Part shown: positions 23,872 through 36,936 of the stretch, piece after piece
How positions within the stretch are numbered: the stretch's first letter is position 1
Layout: each line of letters opens with the position of its first letter
Assembly: GCF_910589235.1 (NCBI RefSeq)
Contig: NC_060964.1
Span: forward strand, 5,316,492-5,380,491
Source of the DNA: Vespa crabro
Taxonomy: Eukaryota; Arthropoda; Insecta; Hymenoptera; Vespidae
Direction: 5' to 3'
Length of the DNA stretch: 64,000 bases
The notes under the pieces: generated by a model
What the model was told of the DNA's origin: nothing
What the model saw: only the letters and a program-made list of their open reading frames with translations
Databases searched by the model: none
Made by a program: the position numbers and the translations under genes

Positions 23872-25800
23872 AGCATATTGACTAGCCATCAAGTAGCTTT
23901 TCAAAAGCGGATTCGTCAGGTATGAGAAAGCATCGAATTTCCCTGAACGTAATGGACTGGACGACGCTGAGTCGCTACCGATGAACTGATTCGTTTGTTT
24001 CGCTCCTGACAATAGATCAAGGAAATTGTCGAATTGTCGAAGAAAAAGAGTTCAACGATAAACGATAAAAAAAATAAAAAAGAAAAAAAAAATAAATAAA
24101 AACGAGAGAGATAGTATAGTGGTAGAAAACTTCTCCTTGAATTGCAATGCGCAACGAAGAGTGAAGCAGTCGTTTTCATTAGTCGACAGAAGCGTGCTCG
24201 GATAACGAAATATTACTACATCGAGAGGAAATCGATGCCAATTTTTGTGCCGCCGCGGGGATGACGCGAGTAAAATCGTTTGGCTGGTCTGGCGGAGGGG
24301 ATTGGGGGTATAGGAGGCTAGTGCTACCGTTTCGTCTCGTTTGTAATTAGTATCCACTAGAAGTTCGCCGCGAAAAGTATTCTCGTGTGCGATCGATACG
24401 AACTCTTTTTTACATATACATCTATATATATGTATCGATGCTTACATGTATGTCTATATAGATGTCTATATAAGTACACGTACATGTATCGAATGCATAT
24501 CGATTATAGCTCGGCGTGGACCGTCAACCTTTTTCCATCGGTTTCGGCAATCCCGCTATTGCATGATAAAAAAAAAAAGAAAAAAACATTTAATAATAAT
24601 GCATAGAAAAATTCTAAATCTTATTTTTATTGACGATCAAAATAATTTTATTCTTACGTCTACCCTTTATTTTTTTCAATCCTTCATAATATATAACATA
24701 ATCGCGAATAATATTTGCATTAATATAACGATTCTTTCTTATCGCCGATGTCACGAAAACTCACAAGGCGTAAGATATTCTCCCAGCGAGAAAAGAGATT
24801 GGTCGGACGATCGTCCGCCGGAAGCCTGGCAGACACCCTGCTACGATCCCTCCTACACACTCTACCTTCCCTTTCCTCTATACCGTCCTCGAAAATTAAA
24901 AGGGACGAAGGTACCGTCCGACGAAGGGTTGTAACGATCAACGCGGTAGGAAAGAACTGACGATGCGTCACGACTTTTGGGGAGAGTCAAACATGTCATT
25001 AAAATGTATTCTGCTTGCACCGTTATATATCTATATATCTAAATATATATATATACATATACATATTTTTTTTTTAATGACAAGTAGTCACGTACAATCG
25101 TTAAATTATTAGAAACATTTATCTATTTATATATTCACATTAGATTATGAAAGATATACGATTATTTGAAGTGTTTGAGAATGAAAATTGCGAGAATATG
25201 TTAAAAAAAAAAAAAAAATAAAAAAAAAAAAAATAAAAAAAAAAAAAATAAATAAAAAACTTTGAAAGAAAAAAGATAGGTTCTTATGTCGAATTCATAA
25301 AAATTATGATGTAAGTTGAGAAAAACGAAAGTTCGGGAACGCGACGCCGAGGGGAGGAGAATCGAGTCGCATAGAAATTAAAGTAGAAAAGATCTGTCTC
25401 GTTCGCTACTTCAACTACGGACTGCAGTTCTAGATGAAAAGGTAAATACGATTGGTCGTGGAAAAGTGGATAGAGATTTGATGTCGACGACAGCGACGAC
25501 GAGGAATAGGACGAGCCTATGAAAGAGTTTCGCGTCAACAAGCTCTAATTTCGTCGTCATTATAATTGAAAAGAAATCGAATAGAATCTATTATTTTTAT
25601 CTCTGATATCATTGGTGAATCATATTTCAAAATTTTTTTCCTCGACACGACATTAACATGCCATTTATATAAGATGATAAGTAATCGTGGATGGACGAGA
25701 AAACTTTTTGCATCAGCGAATTTTAACGATTATCCACAAAATGGACTTTTTTTATGTGAAAATCTTGGCACCTCTCGTTATTCTCGAAATCATACTGTGG

Positions 25801-25838
<38 letters not shown>

Positions 25839-26647
25839 GCGCGCACCCAGAGAATTTCTAAAATATTTCTAAAATATGTATAACACATGTTTTTATAATG
25901 AATTAAGATCGAAGCTATAAGAAGTTCGAGTAACGTCATGAAAAAAAGGGAACGTCTCGAGAAAAATTCTGACGGTCCTTCAGCGTGTAGATAACGTCGT
26001 TCGTCGCATCGACGAAAAGAGAGAAAGGGGAAGGGAAAAACGAAGAAAAAAAAGAAAAATCGACGGTATAATATGCACTAGGCGCGTCGGGTAGTCGCGT
26101 GTGTGAAAATGCGCTCGCGTATTCCCCAGGTATACTGGAATATGTGTGTAAGATTTTTTCCCCTCTTGCCGGCATCGCGCACTTGATGTCGTCCAACTCC
26201 ACCGTCGGCCCAGTAGATGTCAATGACTCGGATGACTTCGTGAATATTCGTCGTCAGTAACAGCAACGACGACGACGACGACGGTGTCGACGACGACGTC
26301 AACGTAGACGTAAATACACAGACGTATGCATACGGACGAACAGAGGCAGAGTCGCTAGAAAATCGATGATCACCCAGACACTCGGGCTCCTCTACTACAG
26401 GGGTGTCGACAATTTCATCGATTCCGAGTGTATTTGAACGAAACGAGGGAAGCGCAAAAGGACAATTAACTCGTCTTTTTGAACCTCGTCAAGAATAATC
26501 GATCGAAGAATCGATGTCGATTGGACGAAAAAAAGAATTATAAATCTTTCCCTTTTCTTCTTTTTTCTTTTTTTTTTTCCCCCTCTACGAATGAACATGC
26601 AGCACGTAGAACAAATTGAAATCTCTTTTACTTCCGTTGTTATCTTT

Positions 26648-26649
<2 letters not shown>
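23872..26649. other. Non-coding segment
   Basis: Holds an A-run series at 25201-25258, a (GT)n at 25801-25845, a short (GAC)n at 26265-26283 and a complex CpG-rich stretch at 26060-26240 with a bulged TATTCC...GGAATA hairpin near 26119. 24240-24310 is G+C-rich. No gene identified. Confidence 0.55.
25801..25845. repeat. (GT)n microsatellite
   Basis: About 16 GT units grading into GCGTGTGCGCGC. Confidence 0.95.

Positions 26650-26686
<37 letters not shown>
26650..26686. repeat. (GA)n microsatellite
   Basis: About 18 GA units followed by A-rich purine DNA to 26742. Confidence 0.96.
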
Positions 26687-26690
<4 letters not shown>

Positions 26691-27374
26691 AAAAAAGATA
26701 AAAAGAAAGAAAAAAAAAGCAATTATGAAGAAAAAAAAGAGACGACGAATTAGTTGACCATCTCTTGGCAATCTAAAACCGTCTGGTTTCTGTCTCCTTC
26801 ACGTTCTTTTTTTTCGTCAACCCTCTTCCTTTACTCCATTGCCGACTAACATAAACGGACGTAGTTAACAAATGCAAACCATATACGCAGCAGGTACTAC
26901 AATCTGTACATGCTAACTCATGTATGTAAATATATATTTCGAAATGCCTTTCCATCTTTCTTTAGATACTTTTATAAAACTTACCGGAATCGATTGGAAA
27001 AGATTTTCTATATTTTATAAATGCATCCATTCGGTATACTCACCTGCAACAAAAGAAATAAACAAATATTTATTATTACAGTTAGTATCGCAAACTTAGA
27101 CTAGTTTTTCTTTTATACCCGTCTACCAACATTTACATGAATATATATATATATATATATACCCAGCATACATGTATTTAAACGCGAAAGGAAGTAAAAA
27201 GTGGGCAGCGTCGCACGGCAGCGTGCACATCCTCGTTTCCAGACTTTACGAGTCTTAAAAGGATAGAAGGGAAGGAGCGACGCGTTGGGACTTTTCTTTT
27301 AATTAATTTGGGAATTACTGCGAAAGGGAGGGCAAGAGTTTTGCTTCCCTCTTCTCTCACTGCTCTCTCTTTCT

Positions 27375-27413
<39 letters not shown>

Positions 27414-29554
27414 TCTCTTTCCTTCTTCCTGTTTCTCTCACCTTGTCTCTCGTCATTGGCTACTCTCTCCCATCGGGGCTTCCGCATTATGAACAACTTT
27501 TATAATTAAGCAATGAAGAAAACTTGGCTAGAAAATTCGTACCTACGTTACTTAAGACCCTTGGATATTCTACGAACGTTATATACCTTACCTACAACGC
27601 TGACCGTCTTAATTACGTAACTTCGTTTCAACGTTTGCACACGATTAAATTGTATTACGGGGACGACAAAATCGCGAGCAACTTATTATAACGCTGACTC
27701 GAAATTGTACCTTTTAAAATTTATGAATGCTTCTTTCTTTTGGGAGTATGAGCTCGTTTGACCCCAATTCGATCTCGTCCATTTTCAATTTTTTATGAGA
27801 CGACACGGCACATGAAATAGCTTGCTGGGGAAAATACCGTTAAAATGATGTTTAAAATGGTGAAAAAAGAAAAAAGGAAAAGAAAAAAGAAAAAAAAAAA
27901 AAAAGATAAAAAAAGAAAATGAAAAATATTGAATAGTAGCTTTCTATATTTTTAATTGGGTAATCGTAAAAAACATTTAAGGATTTATCGATCGTATCAA
28001 TTTCCTCGTCGTTTTATCAACATGCAAAGAAGTTTGCTATCTTACGAATGCTTATGAAAGAAAATTTGACACATTTTAAAAGTTTTCTTTAAATGGAAGA
28101 AAACCTTTATCATGACAGTGCTCCAACAGAAGCAGCATAGGAGTTTGTGCCAGATAGAAAGTGTGTTATTGAGTTTCGTCCTATGGTTATTTCATAACTG
28201 ACTTACGGTATAACTCAACGCGTTCATGCATACCTTATGGCCACGAACATATATTCCCTACTGTGTAAACACATCTCTTACGAAATACATCGTTCATCTC
28301 GAGCTCTGGCAAGGTCCAGAAATACATATTTGCACTTAAGTACGTCCACATATATTCGTGACTGTTTCCTTCTTTTTTTTTTATTTTCTGTTCTTTTTTA
28401 TTTTCTTTTTGCTTTTCTTTTTGCTTTTTTTTTTTTTTCTTTTTGCTTTTTATACGGTAATACTATCCTCTCATATTCAAGTTTACTTTTCATATTCATC
28501 AAAATACCTTTTAGCGTACAATACATAGCGCATCTATACGAATTTTTCGAATCACAATTGCTAATGGTTTTGCAGCTTTGATAAAACAAAACGGAGCGAA
28601 GTAAATCTTTTAATCTGTTAACCAGAAGAGGGAAGAAGAGGGGGGATAATTTTTAATTCGATGAATGTGAATCTATGAAATTAATTTCGATTAAAAAGAT
28701 AAAATGTAGGCAGAAAATGAAATAAATTAATGAATCGCAGAACGATGAATTATATTCGTGAAAGTATAATCCTTTCTTTATGGGAGTAAAAAGTAAATAA
28801 TTTTTCTTTTTTTTTTTTTCATTACGAAAGAAATAGAAGTGAGATCTTCATGACGAGTTGTTAATTTGTCATCCTCGATTAATACGTTCTGTGCCGGTGG
28901 CTTACACTATGAAAATTGCATTAAACATGATAATTATGTATCAGCTGATGATATTACGCAACATGATTATGTTTCATTTTACATAAAATAATCACAACGA
29001 CCTCAATGAAACGTCCGATGTAGGACACCGATGGCCTATGCGGTATTCAACGTATTAACAGATTAAATATCCAGTTCTCGTTCGCTCGTTAAACGCAGAA
29101 ATTGTGCGAGTATGAATAACGCTAAAAAGTTTAAGAAATTTTTTCTTTCTTGTATATAAAAATTAAATAGTGTAAAAGTATTCCATTCCAGATATTAATA
29201 TGCAACGAGATCTCAGTTTTCTGATTAACAAGTTCTTGATTAACAAGTTCGATTATATTTTTCTTACACTTTCGTAGAGCGTACGGGGAGAAACGACTTT
29301 TCTAAATTGAGCGATCAAACCGCACCTGTTCACGACAGTTAATTAAACGGAAATAAAGAACAACTTCTTCTCGGCGTTATAAAGTCTATCAATTCGCATT
29401 GCAATATACAATACATATCTCCATTTAACGTTGACTCGAAATTCGTTATCACTAGTGTATTTAATTGAAACGAACCTTACCGCTCTACCGTTTGACGTTC
29501 CCTCGCGACGAGATCTAATCTCTCTATGAAATTTTGCTCTTTCCATGATCCTAG
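26687..29554. other. A+T-rich non-coding segment with a complex stretch at 28870-29060
   Basis: Includes a (CT)n-rich tract at 27362-27420 and A-rich and T-rich tracts at 27860-27920 and 28370-28445. 28870-29060 is complex: the palindromic E-box TCAGCTGA (28941) and a C/EBP- or PAR-bZIP-like TTACGCAA (28954) lie 13 bases apart. A 16-base tandem duplication of TGATTAACAAGTTC lies at about 29222-29252. No gene identified. Confidence 0.55.
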
Positions 29555-29568
29555 TATATATATATATA

Positions 29569-29612
<44 letters not shown>
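29555..29612. repeat. (TA)n-(TG)n microsatellite
   Basis: TA units interrupted by (TG)5, then about 16 further TA units. Confidence 0.96.
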
Positions 29613-29615
<3 letters not shown>

Positions 29616-30871
29616 ACACATATGTACCTACATATTTCTACGTAAGCTGCCTTTCGAGGAAATATAGAAAGTTCGGATTATCAATGTGAACTATGTTTCA
29701 AGGCTAACCTCGAAAATATAGTTTTGAACGTTATAAACGTTTGTGCATATCGGATTTTCCTGCTAAGAAAAATAGCTTGCAAAAATAAAAAAAATAAAAA
29801 AAGTATTGTATTAGAAGTAGGAAGAAAGAGAAAAATGAAAGAGAGTGAATCGTGGAATAGAACGTTCGTACGAACGTTATAACAAAAGAAAAAAAAAAAA
29901 AAAGAAAAAAAAGAAAAAAAAGAAAAGAAAAAAACAAGGATAAATTTTAGGAGAAATATTTATATACAAATATTACGTTCTTTTTCGTTCACGAGTCGAT
30001 TTCGATTCAAGGGAATGAGAAGATAATAAAAGAGAGATAGTGGGTGGGACGGGAGACATCGTAAAATATATTTTGAGCGTAAAAATCTCTCAAGTAAGAT
30101 ACGGCTAACGAGCTCGTTTAAAACGCGCCAGTCCCCCTTGTTCAATTCAACAAAGTTTACTTTACGGCCACTGCTACATTTCTCGTGCATTAACATTCGC
30201 ATTACGATTTACAAGTTCTTCGGCATGGTGGATCATATATTCATCTATACGGGAAAGGGGACATGTGTGATAATAAATAAAAATTTCATTAAAACTACGA
30301 GATGGAGTATAATAACAATAAAAAAAAAAACAAAACAAAACAAAAAAAAAAAAACAAAAAAAAAAAAGAACAAAAAAGAAAACAAAAAAAGAAAAGAGAA
30401 AAGGGGTAGAAAAAAGATCGACAAAAAAAGAAAAAAATAAAATATAAAAAGGGAAAGAGAAAGGGAGGTGGAACAAACGTGCAACGATGTCGTAAAAACA
30501 AAAACCGTATCGCAACGGCGCACAGACGGGATTAATTAAACGATGTTCTAATTCGAGAAGTAGCCCGGAAGCGGTGCTAATTAGTAATACGAGTTTCCAC
30601 GGAATAAATTCTAACGAGGGACGACGAATACCATCATATGGACAGAGATACAGGGACAAAAAGAGAGGGGGTGAGGTAGAGAGGATGAGGAGTGGGGAGA
30701 GGAGGTTGAAATCCGTCTTAAGAAGCGTTGATATCAAGAGACGATGTTGAAGCGAGAGTTATTGGCAAAGAAGAAAGATGCCGAGAATAGGAGAGAGCGA
30801 GGTATCATCTATCATCCGCCTGTTTACCGGTGAAACAGCCTGCAAATGCTATTCAATTTGCCCGATGGAAA
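29613..30871. other. A+T-rich non-coding segment
   Basis: Contains an 18-base perfect palindrome at 29861-29878, A-rich tracts at 29889-29937 and 30318-30440, and a TAAT-rich complex stretch at 30525-30640 (GGATTAATTAAACG, GCTAATTAGTAATACG). No gene identified. Confidence 0.6.
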
Positions 30872-30911
30872 GCCTTCCTTCCTTCCTTCCTTCCTTCCTT
30901 CCTTCCTTCCT
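30872..30911. repeat. (TTCC)n tetranucleotide repeat
   Basis: About ten TTCC units. Confidence 0.95.
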
Positions 30912-31242
30912 CTAGCGTTACCGTGCGTTCTGCTTGGCGTCGACATTCTCTGACTACTAAGTTTCCTCGTCGCCACCCTCCATCTCCTTTCTACTCCTTT
31001 GAGCCCCGTACCTCGCGACACGGCTCTCCGAGAGGCAACGTGCCCTTTCAGATGCCCTTTACATCTCCTTCTCACCCGACCGGTTCCTTCCTTTTGTATT
31101 ACTCTTTACCTCCGCCTTTACTGACGTCGCATTTCAGCGCTCGTATTTGCCTTTCTCCTGAATTTTGCTGCCTATCTTCTGTTTCTAATGCGCTCTTGAA
31201 AAGTGCCTGGCCGTCTATACTGGGAGTCGATCTTAAAGCTCT

Positions 31243-31243
<1 letters not shown>
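30912..31243. other. Pyrimidine-leaning complex stretch
   Basis: Non-repetitive C+T-rich DNA. It is open on both strands, which is a by-product of few TA-containing words. No gene assigned. Confidence 0.5.

Positions 31244-31284
<41 letters not shown>
31244..31284. repeat. (TCG)n trinucleotide repeat
   Basis: About thirteen TCG units. Read on the minus strand it gives an Asp run inside a 226-codon open frame. I attribute that frame to composition because the rest of it shows no domain. Confidence 0.95.
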
Positions 31285-33213
31285 TCCGTGATGTCGTGAC
31301 GTCGTCATGACGTCTAGGAATGTGCTACAAGTAGGGGAGATTTCGATGAAGAAAAGAAAGGGACTATGGGGAGGGGAGAAGTAGTTCCTTGCACGTGGGA
31401 GGAGCAGAGAAACTCTCAAAGGGTATGGTACAGAGAAAGAAAAAAGAAAACGATTTCTGCTTTTCCACCCTCCTCTCTTTCTTTCCCTATCTACCTCGTC
31501 TAGCAAGGAGAAAAGCTTTCTCCCTCTTATTTCATCGGCTCGCGCTCGTGTGCCGTGCCCGGCGACAAGTATTTCGCGATGAATAGGTAGAACGACGTGA
31601 AATAGGATAGACGTCAGCGAGAATATGCCGGAGAGGAAAGTAGAGAAGAGTGCAGTAGAGAGGAGAAAGGGAAAAAGAAGGCGCAGTGCAAGAGAAAGCG
31701 GAGTAATTGAGTCGTTGTAGGTGTCATGCTCGAATAGGTACGAACGAAAGAAAATTGTAAGAGACGTGGAAACTGTCAACTCAATCTCAGCTGGCCGCTC
31801 GAGACACGAGCAGTGCGCTTGCGCGCTCCTACTTTTTTCCTAAATTAAAGTAAAGTAATACTCGACAATCTCTTCCACCTCCTCCTCCTCCTCCATCTCT
31901 TCCTCCCCTTCTTCTTCTTCCTCTTTCTCCTCCTCCGTCCTCTTCATCTTCTTTTTATTCCTCTCTCTCTCTCTCTCCCCCCCCTCTCTCTCTCTTCTCT
32001 TTTCAACTATACGAAGAAACGAGGCAAATACTCGATTAACGTCGCCCGTCGGTTTCTTTACTATCCAGAAGAGTAATCTTGCGTGTCCAATGAGCCACGT
32101 GGATCAACGATTTTCGAAGGAATTTCTATCTTGCTGGGTGACGGAGTGCGTCGGTTGGATCTCGAAGGACGAGTGAGATGGGGTTGAAAAGCGAGATCCA
32201 TGGGGTCGGTGGTGTGTAGTAGTCGTCGATGGCGAGGAACTGGGAGGGTAATCCACGCATCATATCTCACCGCTGACAAGCATTCACGACCCCCTGGGTA
32301 CCCATGAGCCCTCAATAGCGAACGACATCCACCACCACCGACGAGAGCTCCCTTCTCCTCCTCTTCTCTCTGGACAACTCTCTCCTCGTTCGTCTTCGTC
32401 TCTCTCCTCACCGCGTCCCTTTCTACCTTTCTCCCTTTTCTCCCTCCCTCCCTCCCTCCCTCCCCATCTCTCTCTCTCTCTCTTTCTCTCTCTTTTCCTT
32501 TTACAAGCTTTTCCCCAGATTTTGGTACGCGCGTTTCCATAGATTGCGAGCATCGAACCAAACGGAACATGCCAACGATGCGAACCGTCTTGTCACGAGA
32601 TTGCTTCGCGTTAAAAATTAATCGAACCACCGTGAACGCATGTTCACGTTTTCTTTTATTTTTACCCCACGTTCATTCGCTTCTCTTCCGTTTCGTACTT
32701 TTTCCTTTTTTCCAACAACCGCACTAGCTAGCTAGTGTAGTATCTATCTAGGGTTCTCATAGTAACGCGGGAAACGTGTATATATATATATATATATATA
32801 TAGGTATTTTTTTGGCCGCTTCTCCCTCCTTCACCCTTTCATTCAACGTCCTTCGACCCCTTCTCCCTTTTCTCTTTTGCTTTTTTACATCGCGTCGGAT
32901 TTTATATCGCATCCATGCGGAAGAGGACGGAGGGCATCGTACGTTCGCGCCTACGTTCCTGGACGGATATCTCGCATTGTGCGTCCACGTCGCCAACGTT
33001 ATATTCTCTATGGCAGCGAGCACTCACGCGCGAGAATATGTTGACAATCGGTCACTGAAAACGAAAGAGAAAGAGAGATATGCAGCCGGCGCGAAAAAAA
33101 AAACAGAGAAGGATTATAGGACGAACGGCAACGCAACAATGCCAGCTTTCCAGGAGCGTAGGATTAATACCAGCTGCCGTGAGTATTTTTGATAGGCGGC
33201 AATAAATCGTTAA
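31285..33213. other. Non-coding segment, pyrimidine-rich in the middle
   Basis: 31877-31990 and 32400-32500 are CT/CTC/CCTC-rich. A 16-base perfect palindrome lies at 32722-32737 and a short (TA)n at 32778-32801. 32900-33180 is complex and ends in a GTGAGT donor-like word at 33179 inside an open + strand frame (see findings). No gene identified with confidence. Confidence 0.5.
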
Positions 33214-33214
33214 G

Positions 33215-33268
<54 letters not shown>
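33214..33268. repeat. (TA)n microsatellite
   Basis: About 27 TA units with one C. Confidence 0.97.
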
Positions 33269-33269
<1 letters not shown>

Positions 33270-33526
33270 CTTTTCACAAAACGAAATAACACTTTGAAAC
33301 AATATTTTTGTGAAATAATATTGATTCTTTCTTGCTTTAAAACATCGCATATGACGTTTGCACATATAATTCTTATGGTATGTTGACCATTATCACGACT
33401 GGTTAAAAATACTATCACGCACATTCAAAAGCTTGAAATCACGTCGATGAAAGGATATTATCACCAATAATGCGTAACGATATATCCACTATCTTTGTCT
33501 CACTCTTTCCCTCTTTTTTCTCGTTA

Positions 33527-33564
<38 letters not shown>

Positions 33565-33776
33565 TCTCTCTCTATCTCTATCTGTCTCTCTTTCACATAT
33601 ACTTTAGGCAACTTCCTCTCTGATGATACGAGTCGCAACGAAAAATAAATTATACCCCCGTTGCGTTGAACACCGAGAGCTTTTATCGTAAACAGCAGTT
33701 TCATGATAGAATAATTAAGGCTTCTACAATCGATATAAAAATCGAATGGCCATTAGGGAAAAGGAGAGGGAGAGAT

Positions 33777-33807
<31 letters not shown>

Positions 33808-33880
33808 GAAAGAGGGAAAGAGATGTCGCTTCGATGTCAGCGATATACTCCGGAATATATCACGTTAAAGGGTAATCTCA
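33269..33880. other. Non-coding segment with CT and GA arrays
   Basis: (CT)n at 33531-33595 and a GA/GAAA purine tract at 33763-33822; the remainder is A+T-rich. No gene identified. Confidence 0.6.
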
Positions 33881-34020
33881 TTGAAAATCGCATGGGTATA
33901 TAATAGCATTAATTTAAGGTACGGCCAGGAGAGAGGGAAATTAATTCGTTGAGCGTCGCATTAATTTAAAAGCGTTCGCCCGGAACGATTTGTGTTGGCG
34001 GCGAATGACACTTCACGCCG
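33881..34020. promoter_or_regulatory. Island of clustered TAAT words, possible enhancer
   Basis: GCATTAATTTAA occurs at 33906-33917 and again at 33958-33969, with GAAATTAATTCG between them, followed by complex CpG-rich DNA (TTGGCGGCGAATGACAC). Closely spaced homeodomain-type sites in non-repetitive DNA suggest a cis-regulatory element. The function is inferred. Confidence 0.35.
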
Positions 34021-35073
34021 AAAGCTGCCAAATTGAATGCTCTTTCAAAGTACAACGATTTTTCCACCTCCCACGCCAACCTTCTCTTCCTCTTTCGCTT
34101 CCTACCATCAGATTGCAGTTAACTCACGTAATCAGTTTCGCGTATTTCTCTGGTCGAACGAACGTACGATTGGCTCGATAGCGTTCTATTACGCGAGTCC
34201 TGACCCAATAACCGCCATCAATGAAACTTTCTCTCTCTCTCTCTCTCTCTCGTTTTACGAAAGTCTAGAGCAACCGTGTTAACGAGAACCCTTTGCTGTT
34301 CATCTCGCATTGTTGCGGTTAAATTATCGAACTGGCAAAAGGGGTCGCATTCGAACGATACCATGAGGTTCCTCGCGACACGCCCTAATAAACATCGTGC
34401 CTGTGCTTTTCGTTGGATCTAGAGCGAGTTTCGCGCACGAAGAAACGCGATATATTGTGTTTCACAATGTTGCAATACGTACACACATGCGACTGACTGC
34501 GAAAGAGGCATTAAATGCGAGTTAGCGGATATGTAGTATAACCACTGCATGTAGGTATTAATATTGTCGTCTTAGGTTGATGAATAGTTTTGCTTAAAGT
34601 TAACAACAAGCTTCCAAGCCTCTGAGGGACATCATGGTCGTTGTTAACGAAATTCGGCTTGCCTACTGTCGAGTACAGAGAATATCTATAGTGCACAACA
34701 GTATACAACAGAGTATAGAATTTCACGTTTCTATTGTATACCTCGTTGCATGTATTTTGATCGTACTTTTTTATCACATAGTTTCCAATTTTTTAATCTG
34801 ATAAAAATGCAAAAGATCAGTATAAAATAACTTCTTATACTTTATCCTAAGTCTTTTATACCAACCATATAGCGCTACTTTATACATATTTAAATATATC
34901 AATAAAGATCTAATCCCATTTTAGCTTCCCACCGGTTCGGGAAAATTCGCAGAGCTTTCAAGATCCTTTAATGATCTCCCCGATTTAAACAAATTAATTT
35001 AAGAACATTCGATACCTTCCATTAAATCGAATTCAGTCTAATTTCAATAATACTTTTACGTGGGCATTCTCAT
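34021..35073. other. Non-coding segment
   Basis: A short (CT)n at 34231-34251; complex stretches at 34020-34220 and 34300-34460; A+T-rich from 34740. No gene identified. Confidence 0.6.
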
Positions 35074-35093
35074 ACGTACGTATATACGTACGT
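35074..35093. repeat. 20-base perfect palindrome
   Basis: ACGTACGTATATACGTACGT equals its own reverse complement. It may be a relic of an alternating ACGT/TA simple repeat. Confidence 0.8.
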
Positions 35094-35127
35094 GATATGT
35101 TCCTTTTCTCTTTCTCTTTCTCATTCC

Positions 35128-35130
<3 letters not shown>

Positions 35131-35190
<60 letters not shown>
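35131..35190. repeat. (CT)n microsatellite
   Basis: About 30 CT units, preceded by CTTT-rich DNA. Confidence 0.97.
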
Positions 35191-35193
<3 letters not shown>

Positions 35194-35832
35194 TTCTGGT
35201 CTTTCCAGTGTTCTTGCGTTTATCGATAAATGTGGGATGGCGAATTAAAACTACAACGATGGCTCTTAAATATCAATTAAAGCTCGACCGCAGCTAATTT
35301 TACCTTTATGATTCTGCGGGCATTAGCGGTTCCTCTGTTTCTCGTTAAAACACAAGCGGTAACGATTCAAAATTACGCTTATCGTTTCATTAACTTGGAT
35401 TCCTTGACGACGATATGAGAGCAACTAGTTCGTGGTTAGCAACGTGGATATCCTTAACCGACGAAGCAGATTCCGTAACCGTAATCCGGTCTTAGAGACA
35501 ATTCAATTAGCCGATATGATCCAGAGGCGATGTGCGTGCACATACGTATACCGCGCCGCTTACACGGCCGATCCTAATCTCTGTCATGTACACGTTTCTC
35601 TCTATACGTTCGTATATGCACCGTTTAGTATGGTCTGCTGGTATGCCTGGACGGTGATTGTCCAGACGAAAACAATGTTTTCTTTGAAGCTGTATCAACT
35701 TTATCAGATTATCAAACTTTGGCCAAGAAGAAGATTGTTTCCTTGAAACAACAATTACCATGATAAATTTTTAAATCATTTAGAATGAGGTTACAGGTTA
35801 AAGCTAGACGGTTAAATCCTATAAACTCTCTT

Positions 35833-35872
<40 letters not shown>

Positions 35873-36903
35873 TCCTCCTTCGCTTGTACTGATGAGCTTC
35901 GCAGTTTGACAACAACGACTCCTTCATTTCAATTTGCTTAATTAAAGTCTCGCGATCTTGGTTGCTTGTTATCCATACCTCTATTTCTCTCTTACTATTT
36001 ATCTATTTCTCTCTCTCTCTCTCTATCTCTCTCTATCTCTATCTCTCTCTCTCTCTCTCCTTTTCTCTCTTTATCGGATAAGTTGGGACAAAGAAAATAA
36101 ACTGCTTCCTCGATGAGTTCTTCGTTACTGCAAATATTTGATGAGTATATTTTTATGTCCCAAGAATATCCAAATCCCTAGCGTATACTTACATTCAATT
36201 CATACTACTACTCTATTAAACCGATTTCAAGCAATAAATATCGTTTCGAAGTGTTGGAATCGCACGATCGACTCGTCGAAATGAAATCGACGAATCCGTG
36301 GTGCCAAGTTACAGGCACGTTCCGTCAATCGATAAAGTCTTAAGGCGCAATCACAGCGGTGGTAATCCTCGCGCTTGGAAATCGAGTAAATCTCATGGCA
36401 CGTCTCGCGCATGTCGTCTTGTCTCCATTGACGTACTCCCGGATCACGCTTATAAAATAGGTCGATGGTATTTTCGAGGAAGAAAGGGATAAAGAGAAAG
36501 AGAATGAGAAAGAAACAGTTGCAGCAAATGTTACTCTTTCACAATTGAAAAGTCGGTCGCGGCTGGCAGAACTGCCGTTACACCATCGGCCGATTCCGAT
36601 CGATCCGTATAATCCATAAATCATTATCCCGTTCGATGGGACGCATTGCCACGCACGCATAAGCCCATAGAATTTTACTCGAAAATTCCGCCAACGTGGT
36701 AAGTGATCGCGACAGGGTGCCTCTTCCAGCCGGCGACATAAATCATTGCATCGAAAAAAAGAGAAAATATAGCTCGGTGGTGGGCAGCAGGTCCTGGGTC
36801 ACATACATGTGCGTTCGGATAGAGTTTGGGTACATACGAGGGCAAAAGACAAATATAGAAAGTGCTGCGCGGGCGCGTTGTTGTATGAAAGAGAGAAAGA
36901 GAA

Positions 36904-36936
<33 letters not shown>

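Noticed and set aside
31099..31779. 226-codon open frame on the minus strand, the longest in the window
   Set aside because: It is opened by a (TCG)n repeat (read as Asp) and by C+T/G+A-rich DNA with few stop words. No domain, and no splice or codon evidence supports it.
32061..32630. 189-codon minus-strand frame
   Set aside because: Its middle is an Arg-Glu-Gly run from CT/CCTC repeats, with unrelated sequence on both sides.
35647..35665. TGATTGTCCA resembling the start of miR-219, within a small inverted repeat
   Set aside because: Mature miR-219 continues AAACGCAATTC; here the match breaks at position 11 and again soon after, and the stem is only 6 bases, too short for a pre-miRNA.
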